Source of the DNA: a virus
IMG/VR virus record: IMGVR_UViG_3300036860_000446
Location: 1 to 52,444 of that record
Reading direction: 5' to 3' (one strand)
Length of the DNA: 52,444 nt
Part shown: positions 8,207 through 16,021 of the stretch, in pieces
Numbering within the stretch: the stretch's first letter is position 1
How the letters are laid out: every line of letters begins with the position of its first letter
Made by a program: the position numbers and the translations under genes
The notes under the pieces: model-generated
Database searches by the model: none
What the model was told of the DNA's origin: nothing
What the model saw: the letters and a program-made list of their open reading frames with translations, nothing else

Positions 8207-8639
8207 GTTTTGTTATGTAGGCCAACAGTCGTTCAATCCTGGTTGGCGATTCTTTGAGCAGCCCAAGCGCCTGATTGCAGGCACTACAAAGAAGTCCTCT
8301 GGTCTTACCAGTTCTGTGATTATGGTCCACATGAAAACCGGATTTACCGCTTCCGTTGAATTTGGTTGGAGGCCCAAAACAGGCGGCGCAAACACCTCCT
8401 TGGGCTTCAACCAGTCGTTCATAATCTTCGATCGACATCCCATAGTTTTTCCTGTACCACCATTTTCTAGCGGACAGGCGCGGGCCCTCCGGGTGCTTGG
8501 CCCGGTGCTCCCTGATTCGCTTGAGGATTTTGTCCCTGTTCCTGTTGTAATACGCCTTGTCCGCCTTGCGAGCCGGCTCCAATCGATCCGAGCGCTTGAA
8601 TACCTTGCGCGAGCTGCGCGCCTTGAGCTCCGATCTCAT
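8178..8639 (-). CDS. Recombination endonuclease VII-like (HNH, zinc) nuclease
   Basis: 153 residues. The basic N-terminal half (KAYYNRNRDKILKRIREH, then WWYRKNYGMSIEDYERL) leads into the endonuclease VII core. Zinc ligands are CAAC (84-87) and LLCSACN (117-123), and the catalytic segment is VDHNHRTGK (104-112). In phages this family cleaves branched DNA and clears packaging obstacles; freestanding copies near structural genes can also be homing endonucleases. The start ATG has GGAGG about 10 bases upstream. The first 173 bases overlap the portal C-terminus in another frame, and the N-terminal residues are family-like, so the overlap appears real. Confidence 0.75.
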   Translation of the reverse strand: MRSELKARSSRKVFKRSDRLEPARKADKAYYNRNRDKILKRIREHRAKHPEGPRLSARKWWYRKNYGMSIEDYERLVEAQGGVCAACFGPPTKFNGSGKSGFHVDHNHRTGKTRGLLCSACNQALGLLKESPTRIERLLAYITKHEPILSQRT

Positions 8640-10404
8640 TGTAGATGTCCTCCAGTTGGGGGATTAACTCGTCTTTGTGTCGGTTCTCGAACGAAACCAG
8701 AATGTCGGAAAGCATGACCTCAGCGCCCTTCCCCAACTTGGCGATGAGCTCGAGGAGGGGCGGGGAAATCGGGCCCATTTGCTGGACGGTGAAACCGAGC
8801 TGGGCGGCCTGTTGAGCGAAGTTGGTCCAGAGCTGGTAGAGGGAAACGGCGTCCTGGCGTTGGATCTGGCGGTTGACGGCGGCGCTGGATGGGAGAACCT
8901 CAACGGAAACGGCCTTGTGAAGGGGGACGTCTCGGGGGAAGTTGATCCGAAGGCGTTCCATGGCGACGCCGTCCGGACCTAGAACCTCTTGGATGAGGCC
9001 ATCCGGGTTCATCTGGTCGATCATGCTGGCGATCATGAGGCCGGCTTCGCCAAGGGCGTCACGCATGTCGCGGACCTGGAAGTCGAACTTCTTGTTGCCC
9101 TCCTGGATGATGGCTAAGGTGCCGGTCGCCGTTCCACGGCGACTGGCTGAGGGCTCCCGGCCAACGCTGAAGTCGGAAACTCCGGTGCGGCGCTCCGCCA
9201 TGGCGTGGGCGTTCTGCTCGAGGGCGAGGGCCTGTACCTTGAAGTCGCCCATGGGCATGGGCATGACGTCGGTGTCCTGGAGGGCAGGGATGCGTTTGCC
9301 GCTATAGAGGTCTTCCATAGCGTCCCAGCTTGGGGTACCAGGGCGAACTTTGAACATGCTCAGGTTGGAGTAGTTGGCAGCGTCGATCAACTGGTTGTGG
9401 ATCGTGTTGACTTCCTCGTTGATGTCACCGATTTGGTCAGCGACTCCAAGACCAGCGATCTGGTGCTCGATAACCTCTAGGCGGCCGATAACGAAGGGAC
9501 GGCGACGGTGGAAGAATGGAATGGCGTTGCAGCGGAGAACGGTGCCACCCTCTGGCTCGATCTCGAGCTGGATCTCTTCCTCGACACCGTCATCGTTGAT
9601 GTCGTAGCGAGCCCAGAGCTCATGGGTGGTAATCATCTCGGAAGAGCGCGGGAGAAGGCCGGCGGTTTCGTCACGGGCCTGCTCGACACGCTCAAATGGG
9701 ATGCGGGCGCCTGTTAACGCTTCCTCGAGATTGAAGATTTCCTTGGATTTGGCGCGCTTGACCAGCTGGCCCGGGGTGAACGGGCGTATGTGACAGATCC
9801 ATGGGGCGGTTTGGATGTCGGTTGAACCGTCGGCCCACACGAAGTATTCTGGCTGGATGGATTCAACATGGGGCCGATCCTCGACGAGGATCTCGTCTTC
9901 AACGATGTCGAATTTCTCGTCGTAGTGGAGTTCGACGCCACGGCGGCGAAGCCAGGAGAGTTTGAGGATTCCAAGACCAAGCTTGACGGCGTCGTAGCTG
10001 AAGTCTCGGATGGCGCGGTAGACGGGGAACTGTTCGGTGCGCCCCCAGTCCAGGTATTCGGTGAATTGTTCGGCGAAGTCCTGGTAGTCGGGATGGCGAT
10101 GCTGGACTTTCCAGAGGGGGTCTTGCCCGAACAGGGAAGTCATGAAGCGGGCGTGGATCGCGGCGCTGTGGGTCGGGACCATGGGAACATTAACGTTGGA
10201 GGCGTTCTTGGTCGGGAAGTTCTTCGGGTCGCGCCGACCCTCATGGAGCTTGATGGCACGCTCCCAGCGGGCCTCGAGGTCGCGCCGGTTGGCCTTGGCC
10301 TTTTTGACCTCGGTGGAGAAGTGGGCCACGACCCGGGTCTCCTGCTCCTTGGTCAGCGGGAACTGCTTGTAGAGGTCCTCAGCGGTCTTCTTGGATTTGG
10401 CCAC
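8467..10404 (-). CDS. Portal protein
   Basis: 645 residues. Portal-like features are an N-terminal helical region (KKAKANRRDLEARWERAIKLH), FPTKNASNVNVPMV, an ESIQPEYFVWADG strand typical of portal stem-wing sequence, the LGVADQIGDINEEVNTIHNQ helix and TGVSDFSVGREPS. The C-terminal 40 residues are Gln/Gly/Pro-rich and probably disordered; they overlap the endonuclease gene. The start is GTG with GGAG five bases upstream, overlapping the context of the preceding zinc-ribbon mini-gene. It lies between large terminase and scaffold in the usual order. Confidence 0.8.
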   Translation of the reverse strand: MAKSKKTAEDLYKQFPLTKEQETRVVAHFSTEVKKAKANRRDLEARWERAIKLHEGRRDPKNFPTKNASNVNVPMVPTHSAAIHARFMTSLFGQDPLWKVQHRHPDYQDFAEQFTEYLDWGRTEQFPVYRAIRDFSYDAVKLGLGILKLSWLRRRGVELHYDEKFDIVEDEILVEDRPHVESIQPEYFVWADGSTDIQTAPWICHIRPFTPGQLVKRAKSKEIFNLEEALTGARIPFERVEQARDETAGLLPRSSEMITTHELWARYDINDDGVEEEIQLEIEPEGGTVLRCNAIPFFHRRRPFVIGRLEVIEHQIAGLGVADQIGDINEEVNTIHNQLIDAANYSNLSMFKVRPGTPSWDAMEDLYSGKRIPALQDTDVMPMPMGDFKVQALALEQNAHAMAERRTGVSDFSVGREPSASRRGTATGTLAIIQEGNKKFDFQVRDMRDALGEAGLMIASMIDQMNPDGLIQEVLGPDGVAMERLRINFPRDVPLHKAVSVEVLPSSAAVNRQIQRQDAVSLYQLWTNFAQQAAQLGFTVQQMGPISPPLLELIAKLGKGAEVMLSDILVSFENRHKDELIPQLEDIYNEIGAQGAQLAQGIQALGSIGAGSQGGQGVLQQEQGQNPQANQGAPGQAPGGPAPVR

Positions 10405-10503
10405 TCAGTCTCCGGAGCAGTTAGAGATAATGGCACCGCAACGCTGACAGATCAGCTTGCAGTTGATCTCGGAAACGGGACCATCGCAGACGGGGCAGAG
10501 CAC
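10405..10503 (-). CDS. 32-residue zinc-ribbon mini-protein
   Basis: A GTG start overlaps the upstream TAG stop (TAGTG), and the TGA stop abuts the portal GTG. The product begins MLCPVCDG and contains CQRCG, so four cysteines form two CxxC knuckles, with one extra Cys near each of the middle and the end. It would form a minimal zinc ribbon. Tight overlaps on both sides support translation. Role unknown; possibly a packaging or regulatory accessory. Confidence 0.6.
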   Translation of the reverse strand: MLCPVCDGPVSEINCKLICQRCGAIISNCSGD

Positions 10504-10655
10504 TAGCGGGCTTTCTTGAGTTTCTTCTTGACGCGCTCTGGGAGATTTTTACCCTTGGATGCTCGATCGAACTCGTCGACGGTCTTTTTGCTGATCTCGC
10601 CGCGCCTGAGCATGGCGTGAAACTTCCGGCGTTGAGCGTCTGATTTGTATGGCAT
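10503..10655 (-). CDS. 50-residue basic phage protein
   Basis: The product starts MPYKSDAQRRKFHAM and contains GEISKKTVDEFDRAS, then a very basic C-terminus. Short proteins with an AQRRKFHAM start are widespread next to phage portal/terminase genes, and a functional counterpart with TKPQRGLFG lies before the portal in the right-hand module. It is probably a nucleic-acid-binding or head-associated factor. Its stop overlaps the next GTG. Confidence 0.6.
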   Translation of the reverse strand: MPYKSDAQRRKFHAMLRRGEISKKTVDEFDRASKGKNLPERVKKKLKKAR

Positions 10656-10661
10656 AGCTAG

Positions 10662-10769
10662 TTAAGACCTAGCCTTCCTCTTCTCATCCGCACTAGAGCC
10701 CCGGTAGGAATAACCGGCGAAGAATCCGATCACGGCAGCGACGATGTATCCGATAACAGTCAGAAACAT
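10662..10769 (-). CDS. 35-residue single-span membrane protein
   Basis: The start ATG overlaps the upstream TGA (TGATG) and is preceded by AGGAGG. Residues 2-22 form one hydrophobic segment (VIGYIVAAVIGFFAG), followed by a charged tail. It belongs to the set of mini membrane proteins seen across this half of the window. A holin-accessory or membrane-associated role is possible but unproven. Confidence 0.5.
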   Translation of the reverse strand: MFLTVIGYIVAAVIGFFAGYSYRGSSADEKRKARS

Positions 10770-10984
10770 CAGCGGGCCTCCTTCAGTTTCTTCATCGCTT
10801 TCTTCTTGGTCATGGCCTTCTTAGCTGCGGCCTTTCCAGCTTTGGTGTAGGGGAAATGCTTACCGTTTACTTTTGGCACTCGGTTCTCCCATGTTGCGAG
10901 GAAGCCAATCTGTCGTCCAACATGTCGGCGCATCGGCCCCTCGTAGATAGTGTCGCGGTATCCAATTTCCACGTCATCGCTCAT
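10769..10984 (-). CDS. 71-residue Lys/Ala-rich phage protein
   Basis: The first half has a compact segment (YRDTIYEGPMRRHVGRQ), and the second half is a Lys/Ala-rich basic helix (GKAAAKKAMTKKKAMKKLK) suggestive of nucleic-acid binding. It is the first gene of the small-gene cluster leading to the portal and overlaps the membrane mini-gene by one base. Similar small proteins occur beside phage terminase genes. Specific function unknown. Confidence 0.5.
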   Translation of the reverse strand: MSDDVEIGYRDTIYEGPMRRHVGRQIGFLATWENRVPKVNGKHFPYTKAGKAAAKKAMTKKKAMKKLKEAR

Positions 10985-10987
10985 AGG

Positions 10988-11017
10988 ACTCTACCTCAAG
11001 TATACCCATCATGTCAA
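10988..11017 (-). promoter_or_regulatory. Possible promoter for the portal-side small genes
   Basis: On the minus strand, TTGACA (11012-11017) and TAGAGT (10988-10993) are 18 bases apart. The sequence AGAAAGGACTTGAC leading into the -35 is shared with the promoter at 15.1 kb. The ATG at 10984 is only 4 bases after this -10, so either the message is leaderless, or the internal TATACT is the working -10, or this promoter serves the genes further on. Confidence 0.4.
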
Positions 11018-11035
11018 GTCCTTTCTTTAGGTGAG

Positions 11036-11053
11036 CCCCAGGTACGTCCCAAC
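11036..11053 (-). repeat. Copy 1 of the GTTGGGACGTACC intergenic motif
   Basis: Minus-strand GTTGGGACGTACCTGGGG begins within the terminase TAG stop codon and lies 18 bases upstream of the -35 box at 11012-11017. Copies 2 to 4 are at 15138, 16712 (plus orientation) and 22645. Position upstream of -35 in two copies suggests a regulator-binding site. Confidence 0.65.
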
Positions 11054-12627
11054 TAGTACCCCGTCAGCGGGTTCATCCCAGCCTTCAAGGCTGCATTATA
11101 CCACTCATCCGCCGACTTTGGCTTGAAGGCGCGGGATCCGCTGAAAATCCAAACCTGTTGACTGAGCGCGTAGGCGTCGAGGAGGTCGCGGGGGCTGGTC
11201 TTGTCCGGGAACCATGTGTACTCATCAATGAAGTCTACCATATTTCGCCTGATGAAAGCTCGGCCGGAGGCGAAAGTTTCGCCAACGACCTGGTTGATGC
11301 GGGATTCCTTGGCGCCGGTCGAATTGGAGCCGGAGATCGGGACGACGGGCAGGTAGTCACCCTTGGACTTGCCGTACCATTCCAGGGGTTTCTGGAGGAG
11401 GCGGCTGAAGGCGACGGCCTCGATGTTGATTTGAGGGGGGCGGCGCTGCTTCCACACTTTGTAGACGTCCATGAGGCACTCGAACGGGTCTTTGCGGAGG
11501 GCGATGGCATCGCGGACGAAGATGCGTCCCTGAGCATCAGTTGAGGTCACGACGATGGCGGTCCGGTCGGCGCGGTTTCCGGGAGTCGCGGCTGGGTCGA
11601 CGACCATGTAGGAGAAGAGCTCCTCCGTTCGGATCATCTCGCCGTCCTCGAGGATCAGGACCTCCTTTCCCTCCGCGTCGATTCCTTCCTCGTAATAACG
11701 GAGCCAGCTGCTGTGGAAGGCGGCGGAGTCGGAATCGCGTGGATCGTTCATGTACTGGCAAGCAAACTTGTAGGGGCCGAGCTTGATGCGGAGGCGGGCG
11801 AGCTCGTCGGTGGGGAACCGCTCGGGCCACAGACTGTTTCCATCGGGAAGAATCGCGGTTCGATCCGGCCCCACCTTACATTCCGGTTCATGCTCCCGGA
11901 TCCACCCGTTCAGGTCGATCCTGCCCCATCTGTTACCGACGGTATCGATCCAATCCCGCTCCGGAACCTCGAGAAGCGGGAAGGCGTATTGGTGCCAGCT
12001 GATGCGGCGGGGGACCTCAACGGTGGACTCGGCACAGGTTTCATCGATGAGGTCATCCTCGATGATCCCGGTGAAGTGACGACCAGTAACTTTGGTGCCG
12101 ACGCCGATTGCGGTAATGTTGGGCTCGGAGCCGGGGGCGTTGCCGAGGCGCATCTCGGATTGGTTCCAGAGTGCCTTGTGCATATCCTCCGGGATCGTTT
12201 CCGGGAACAGCCAGCGCAGGAGGACGTTCCCCTCGAAGTGGTGCTCGATCTCGCCCAGATGGATGGCAGCAACGTCGCCGCCGCTCATGACGAGCAGCAT
12301 TCGCTCGAGCGGGCCCCAGAAACGCGGCGGATCTGGCTCCTGGATCAGACGCCAGGTCGGCTTTCCTCTAGAATAAACTGTACTCTTTAAATGTCCCCGA
12401 GGATGTTCACCCAGCCTTCGACGGATCGTCGGGTCCTGGGCGAACCTGCACATCCTGAGATGGAAGTCGCGGGTCAGGTCCTGATACCCCAGGACCGCCT
12501 TGTTCAGAAAGTAGAGCGACTTCCTGCATTTCAACCTCAGGTTGTGCCGGATCAGGTCCGGATCCAACTTCAACTGTTGGCCGAGCTTTTTCGCAAACTT
12601 CAAAGTCTGTATCGATGGTTGTGTCAT
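11053..12627 (-). CDS. terL: Terminase large subunit (region A)
   Basis: 524 residues from the ATG at 12627, which has a strong GGAGGAAG ribosome site; 14 more upstream codons are open but unlikely. ATPase motifs are a Walker A-like RGHLKST (77-83) and Walker B IIEDDLIDE (188-196). Nuclease motifs are VVDPAAT (342-348) and an acidic DLLDAYA near the C-terminus. The protein cuts and pumps DNA into the prohead with the small terminase and portal. Its first 221 bases overlap the C-terminal tail of the small terminase gene. Confidence 0.85.
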   Translation of the reverse strand: MTQPSIQTLKFAKKLGQQLKLDPDLIRHNLRLKCRKSLYFLNKAVLGYQDLTRDFHLRMCRFAQDPTIRRRLGEHPRGHLKSTVYSRGKPTWRLIQEPDPPRFWGPLERMLLVMSGGDVAAIHLGEIEHHFEGNVLLRWLFPETIPEDMHKALWNQSEMRLGNAPGSEPNITAIGVGTKVTGRHFTGIIEDDLIDETCAESTVEVPRRISWHQYAFPLLEVPERDWIDTVGNRWGRIDLNGWIREHEPECKVGPDRTAILPDGNSLWPERFPTDELARLRIKLGPYKFACQYMNDPRDSDSAAFHSSWLRYYEEGIDAEGKEVLILEDGEMIRTEELFSYMVVDPAATPGNRADRTAIVVTSTDAQGRIFVRDAIALRKDPFECLMDVYKVWKQRRPPQINIEAVAFSRLLQKPLEWYGKSKGDYLPVVPISGSNSTGAKESRINQVVGETFASGRAFIRRNMVDFIDEYTWFPDKTSPRDLLDAYALSQQVWIFSGSRAFKPKSADEWYNAALKAGMNPLTGY

Positions 12628-12922
12628 CTTCCTCCGAAATGGCCTGGAGGATACGTAGCGTCTTATCATCCAGGGTGATCTTCTTCGCCACCGCGATCTT
12701 CGTTACTGGTGTGAAGCCGCTACGGTCCAACCATTCCTTGATCATCCACGCCTTGACGCGCTCCTGGGTTGGTCCCGTGATCAGGTTCAGCTGCTCCCGC
12801 AGCGCCAGCGGGACTCCCTTTTGCAGGAGCTCATTGATATCCTCGGTCGACATCTGCGGCAGTTTCTCGGTTCCGATCAGCTCGAGGAGCTCCTGAAGCA
12901 GATTGTCGTTAGGTTTCGACAT
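12407..12922 (-). CDS. Terminase small subunit-like protein
   Basis: 171 residues from the ATG at 12922. The N-terminal 100 residues are helical (LLQELLELIGTEKLPQMS, and WMIKEWLDRSGFTPVTKI, a helix-turn-helix-like pair), followed by an acidic linker (EEDDTTIDTD) and a Pro/Gly/Gln-rich disordered tail. Position directly before the large terminase and this layout fit a DNA-recognising small subunit. The tail is overprinted by the start of the large subunit. The longer frame beginning at a TTG at 12997 lies inside the previous gene and is not supported. Confidence 0.55.
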   Translation of the reverse strand: MSKPNDNLLQELLELIGTEKLPQMSTEDINELLQKGVPLALREQLNLITGPTQERVKAWMIKEWLDRSGFTPVTKIAVAKKITLDDKTLRILQAISEEDDTTIDTDFEVCEKARPTVEVGSGPDPAQPEVEMQEVALLSEQGGPGVSGPDPRLPSQDVQVRPGPDDPSKAG

Positions 12923-13061
12923 CCAACGCTCCCTCGTCGATGAGGATCTGGACTGCGGCGCGGGCAGCAGAGAGCGCCATCCTATCATCAACATCAACGG
13001 TGTTCTCCAGGATCGTATCCTGGACCGTTTGGATCAGGTCGACCAGATCCGCATAGGTCAT
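12909..13061 (-). CDS. 50-residue acidic helical protein
   Basis: An ATG at 13061 with GGAGGGGA nearby opens a 51-codon ORF. The product is acidic and helical (MTYADLVDLIQTVQ, then DRMALSAARAAVQ). It ends 14 bases inside the small terminase gene, so it is coupled to packaging gene expression. No family recognised. Confidence 0.5.
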   Translation of the reverse strand: MTYADLVDLIQTVQDTILENTVDVDDRMALSAARAAVQILIDEGALDVET

Positions 13062-13073
13062 AGTCCCCTCCAC

Positions 13074-14969
13074 CTACTGGCGTTCATCACAGCCGATGTC
13101 CCACGCGCTTCCTTGCTGCGCCTCACAATCATTATAGAACAAATCCACCCCGTTGCAAATGTCCGCTGTTCTCCCGGATGGCATCCCGGTAGCCGTACCA
13201 GCATTGCGGGCATTGCTGACCGCCTTGAGGTGGAAATCTCCCGTCGAGATGTTGACGAATCCCGGGGCTGCGCACTTGTTGTTGTCGTTGCCTGTACCAT
13301 CGTTGTCTACATCAGCGCTTGTTATCGTCTGCGCGCACGTCTTGTTAGCTCCATTGAACGCAATCAGAGTTCCGCTCGTAGCGGACTTAACGATGTTATT
13401 CTGGAACACTCCAGACGAAGTCCAAGCCACTAGTTGTTGACTTCCATCTGAATAAAGTATATTGTTTCGGAATATATTCCCGGTGACAACTGAACCGGCT
13501 CCAAAGCGTTGTTCAATAGCCTTGATGCCGTCGGGAACATAGAACGTGTTATTGTAAATCTTATTGTCCCTGACCTTGCAGAGAGAACTAGCAGCTGTCT
13601 CCACAATGAGCCCGCTATCTCCAGGATTATCGCAGAGATTGTTGTAGATTTGTATGTTGTCGCCGAGCGATCCCAATCCAGAGTCGAGTGTATGGTCGTA
13701 TTTGATGCACCCAGCATTTACATCCCTGAAGACATTATTCCGAACGATCCAGCCCCAGGATTTCTCTATGACGATTCCCTGGCCAGGGTGCGCCCCTGGA
13801 TTGTTGGTCCGCTCGATCAAGTTCCCGCTGACAACGCTTCCGGTACTGTCTCCGTGCAGGACGCCACCGTTGACCTCATAGGCAAGGATCATGCCCGAAG
13901 AAGTTCCGCTGCTACCCGGGCCCATGACCGTCGGATCGCCTAAGTCGTGGATCCAGTTATCGGTGATCGTAACTACCAGCGGTGTTCCTGTAGGTCCAGC
14001 GGTCGTGTGGATGCCCTCGCTCCCGGTATAGGCGATCTCGCTGTTCTTGATCGTGACAGGCGTTGCCTGACCGCCGTTCAATACCACCCAGCCAACCCCA
14101 TAGTCGCTCCCAGAATTGAACTTATCAGCATTATATAGAATCGTCGCGCCGTCGATGACGATGTTCGTTGCCGAACTCAACAACTGAATCGCTGCTCTGC
14201 GATGGCAGCGAAACGTCACACCCCTGATCGTGATCCAGGAACTCGTGCCCAGTTCAAAGCCAACGCCGTTGTTGTTTGTGAAGACGTAAGGGCGCGAGTT
14301 GGATGCGCCACCTGGAGCGTCGGCTCCAGTTCCCCAATAGACGAATATATTCGTGCCCGTTGTCTGCGCGCTGTAGCTCTCCCACTGGGCGGTGATGCCA
14401 GCGAGCCCGATCTCGCGCCGTGTCATCTGGCCATCCGGCCGCTGCGCCCCAATCGCCAAATCGGAGAAGCTGGACCCGGCAACGTACCAGACGACGTTGC
14501 AGGCTATGGAGCTCGGTAGTCCGTTACATGGTGCGTTGCAGGAGCCAGCCGTACCGGAGCATTGGGTCCAGGCGCCAAGATCCTCGGTCCCGTCGATATA
14601 GACAGGCTCCCCAGATCCGCGCGTTCCAGTGAAGCCGTTGTTCTGGATGATGATGGGGTGGCTACTCGCGCCGTTCTTGCCCGTGATCGAGAACCTGTCG
14701 CCGAAATAGCGGCCTTCGGTATTGCCGGGACAGTTGTCGTGAGTGGAGTGGACTCCGCGAATGTTGAGCACGTCATCCTGAGCAGAGAGCAGCCCGATAC
14801 CGTCTGCCAGTAGCTTCTTCGGGTTGTTTGTCGTCGGGCTGGAGAGGCAGGAGGCGGAACTCCCGTTGCCAGCAGTCGGACAGGTCGCATCGACGTAGTA
14901 GGTCGCTGCCCACACCTGTCCACCCAGCACCAACCCCAGCAACACCCCAACCAGCCGCAGTCGCTTCAT
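13074..14969 (-). CDS. Secreted right-handed beta-helix protein
   Basis: 631 residues from the ATG at 14969 (a longer frame begins at 14990). A signal peptide is evident: KRLRLVGVLLGLVLGG, then VWA-A before TYYVDA. The body is a right-handed parallel beta-helix of Asn/Gly-rich turns (VIDGATILYNADKF, VSGNLIERTNNPG). The C-terminus SAWDIGCDERQ matches the DIGxxE ending of many exported beta-helix repeat proteins. Cys pairs occur in the first third. It is the first gene of the minus-strand late operon, behind its own promoter and structured leader. Glycan binding or cleavage at the cell surface is plausible; activity is not shown. Confidence 0.65.
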   Translation of the reverse strand: MKRLRLVGVLLGLVLGGQVWAATYYVDATCPTAGNGSSASCLSSPTTNNPKKLLADGIGLLSAQDDVLNIRGVHSTHDNCPGNTEGRYFGDRFSITGKNGASSHPIIIQNNGFTGTRGSGEPVYIDGTEDLGAWTQCSGTAGSCNAPCNGLPSSIACNVVWYVAGSSFSDLAIGAQRPDGQMTRREIGLAGITAQWESYSAQTTGTNIFVYWGTGADAPGGASNSRPYVFTNNNGVGFELGTSSWITIRGVTFRCHRRAAIQLLSSATNIVIDGATILYNADKFNSGSDYGVGWVVLNGGQATPVTIKNSEIAYTGSEGIHTTAGPTGTPLVVTITDNWIHDLGDPTVMGPGSSGTSSGMILAYEVNGGVLHGDSTGSVVSGNLIERTNNPGAHPGQGIVIEKSWGWIVRNNVFRDVNAGCIKYDHTLDSGLGSLGDNIQIYNNLCDNPGDSGLIVETAASSLCKVRDNKIYNNTFYVPDGIKAIEQRFGAGSVVTGNIFRNNILYSDGSQQLVAWTSSGVFQNNIVKSATSGTLIAFNGANKTCAQTITSADVDNDGTGNDNNKCAAPGFVNISTGDFHLKAVSNARNAGTATGMPSGRTADICNGVDLFYNDCEAQQGSAWDIGCDERQ

Positions 14970-15007
14970 TTCTACCCCGCCAGCCTCCAAACGTCAACCC
15001 CCGAAGA

Positions 15008-15064
15008 CCACCGACCCAGCCGGAGGCTTGCCGAGCCGGTGGCGCTACCCCACGACGGAGTAGC
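15008..15064 (-). promoter_or_regulatory. Structured 5' leader of the beta-helix gene
   Basis: In the roughly 105-base leader two hairpins lie in series on the minus strand: an 8-bp stem (arms 15044-15051 and 15057-15064, one G-T pair) and a longer one closed by CCACCG/CGGTGG (15008-15013 and 15037-15042) with an inner AGCC/GGCT stem. This could be an mRNA stabiliser or a riboswitch-like control element. It does not clearly match a riboswitch that I know. Confidence 0.4.
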
Positions 15065-15080
15065 TTCGGGGAGGGATCTA

Positions 15081-15110
15081 TTTATACCACGAATCCGCCT
15101 CCTGAGTCAA
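15081..15110 (-). promoter_or_regulatory. Promoter for the minus-strand late operon
   Basis: On the minus strand, TTGACT (15105-15110) and TATAAA (15081-15086) are separated by 18 bases. A transcript would start near 15074 and read the beta-helix, terminase and downstream genes. The motif GTTGGGACGTACC lies 28 bases upstream of the -35, as it also lies close upstream at 11.03 kb. Confidence 0.6.
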
Positions 15111-15137
15111 GTCCTTTCTATGCAGAGAATCGGTACA

Positions 15138-15156
15138 CCCCAGGTACGTCCCAACC
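15138..15156 (-). repeat. Copy 2 of the GTTGGGACGTACC motif
   Basis: Minus-strand GGTTGGGACGTACCTGGGG. It shares with copy 1 not only these bases but also the downstream AGAAAGGACTTGAC that forms the -35 region, although the distance between them differs (18 versus 27 bases). Confidence 0.65.
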
Positions 15157-15462
15157 CTGCCCCCATTTTAGCCTTCCTCGCAGCTCGCCGATCCTCCCCA
15201 TGCGCCTGGCTATCGTGGCTAAGACCTAGTCCCATTCATTTCTGATCAGTAAATAGTCGGCGGTCTTGGTTCTAGCCGCGCGCGCCTATGGGAGGGTGGT
15301 CGGCTTGAACCCCCTTGTGGTGGTACTGTGAAGGGAGCGCAGTAGGCCGCTCCCGGAGCGTGTTTTTGCTCTCTGACAATTCAGGGCACCGATTCCCTGC
15401 GGGTCTCCCCAAACGGGCGATCTCGCGAGGGGGAGATCCGAAACATCGGCAGGAGAAGGCCA
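15157..15462. other. Intergenic divergence region
   Basis: No gene is visible. It separates minus-strand late genes from plus-strand early genes. Contents are a GGGAGCG/CGCTCCC hairpin with an 8-base loop (15333-15354), followed after about 10 bases by GTTTTT, which could be an attenuator for plus-strand transcription, and a GATCTC/GAGATC pair just before the first early gene. I see no convincing plus-strand promoter. Confidence 0.4.
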
Positions 15463-15780
15463 ATGTTGAGGATCAGGATCAAGGCAGGGATCGGAACGTA
15501 CACTCCGGCAGGAGGGTCGGAAACGGAGATCCTACGGCGCGAAGTGCATGTGCTCGACGCCAGTGGGAACACGGTCGCAAAACTCAATGTCCCGACGGCC
15601 GCAAGGCTCGCGCAAGCTGCAGCGGCGGACAAGGACGGCGAGTCGCTCGTGGATTTCGGCGCCAGACTCGTGCAAGCCGTGGCGGAAAACGACGCCAAAC
15701 TGGCCGAAATGACGGGTCAGGGGAAGACGGCGCGCAAGTCAAAGACGACGATCCGGCCACTGTTCGAGACGGAGGGGTAG
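15463..15780 (+). CDS. First early-region protein, unknown function
   Basis: 105 residues, with a good AGGAGAAGG ribosome site. The N-terminal half is beta-type (MLRIRIKAGIGTYTPAGG, then REVHVLDASGNTVAKL). The C-terminal half is helical (ARLAQAAAADKDGESLVD, then ARLVQAVAENDAKLAE) and ends in a basic tail. No family recognised. Confidence 0.5.
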   Translation: MLRIRIKAGIGTYTPAGGSETEILRREVHVLDASGNTVAKLNVPTAARLAQAAAADKDGESLVDFGARLVQAVAENDAKLAEMTGQGKTARKSKTTIRPLFETEG

Positions 15781-15862
15781 GTTCCGATCCAGGATCGGGG
15801 ACGGCCACCATGGCGTCCCCCGTCCTTTGTTTTCAGCGAGCGTTTGTTAAGGAGAAGACCAG

Positions 15863-16021
15863 ATGAGCAGAGCAGAGCGCGTCAGAAGAGCCAGACAACT
15901 CCTTGAGGAGGTCGAGGAAATCGTCGAATGGGAGGCAAGGCACGGATACGAGGGCGCCGATTGTCGGAATCCTCGCGCCGGAGAGCTTCTCATCGAGGTT
16001 AGGGATCTGATCTCGGAATAA
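15863..16021 (+). CDS. 52-residue charged helical protein
   Basis: An ATG at 15863 follows AAGGAG at 15849-15854. The product (MSRAERVRRARQLLEEVEE) is an alternating basic-acidic amphipathic helix with one Cys. It is too short for a domain call. The stop codon lies in the first arm of the 24-bp inverted repeat at 16020-16123. Confidence 0.5.
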   Translation: MSRAERVRRARQLLEEVEEIVEWEARHGYEGADCRNPRAGELLIEVRDLISE

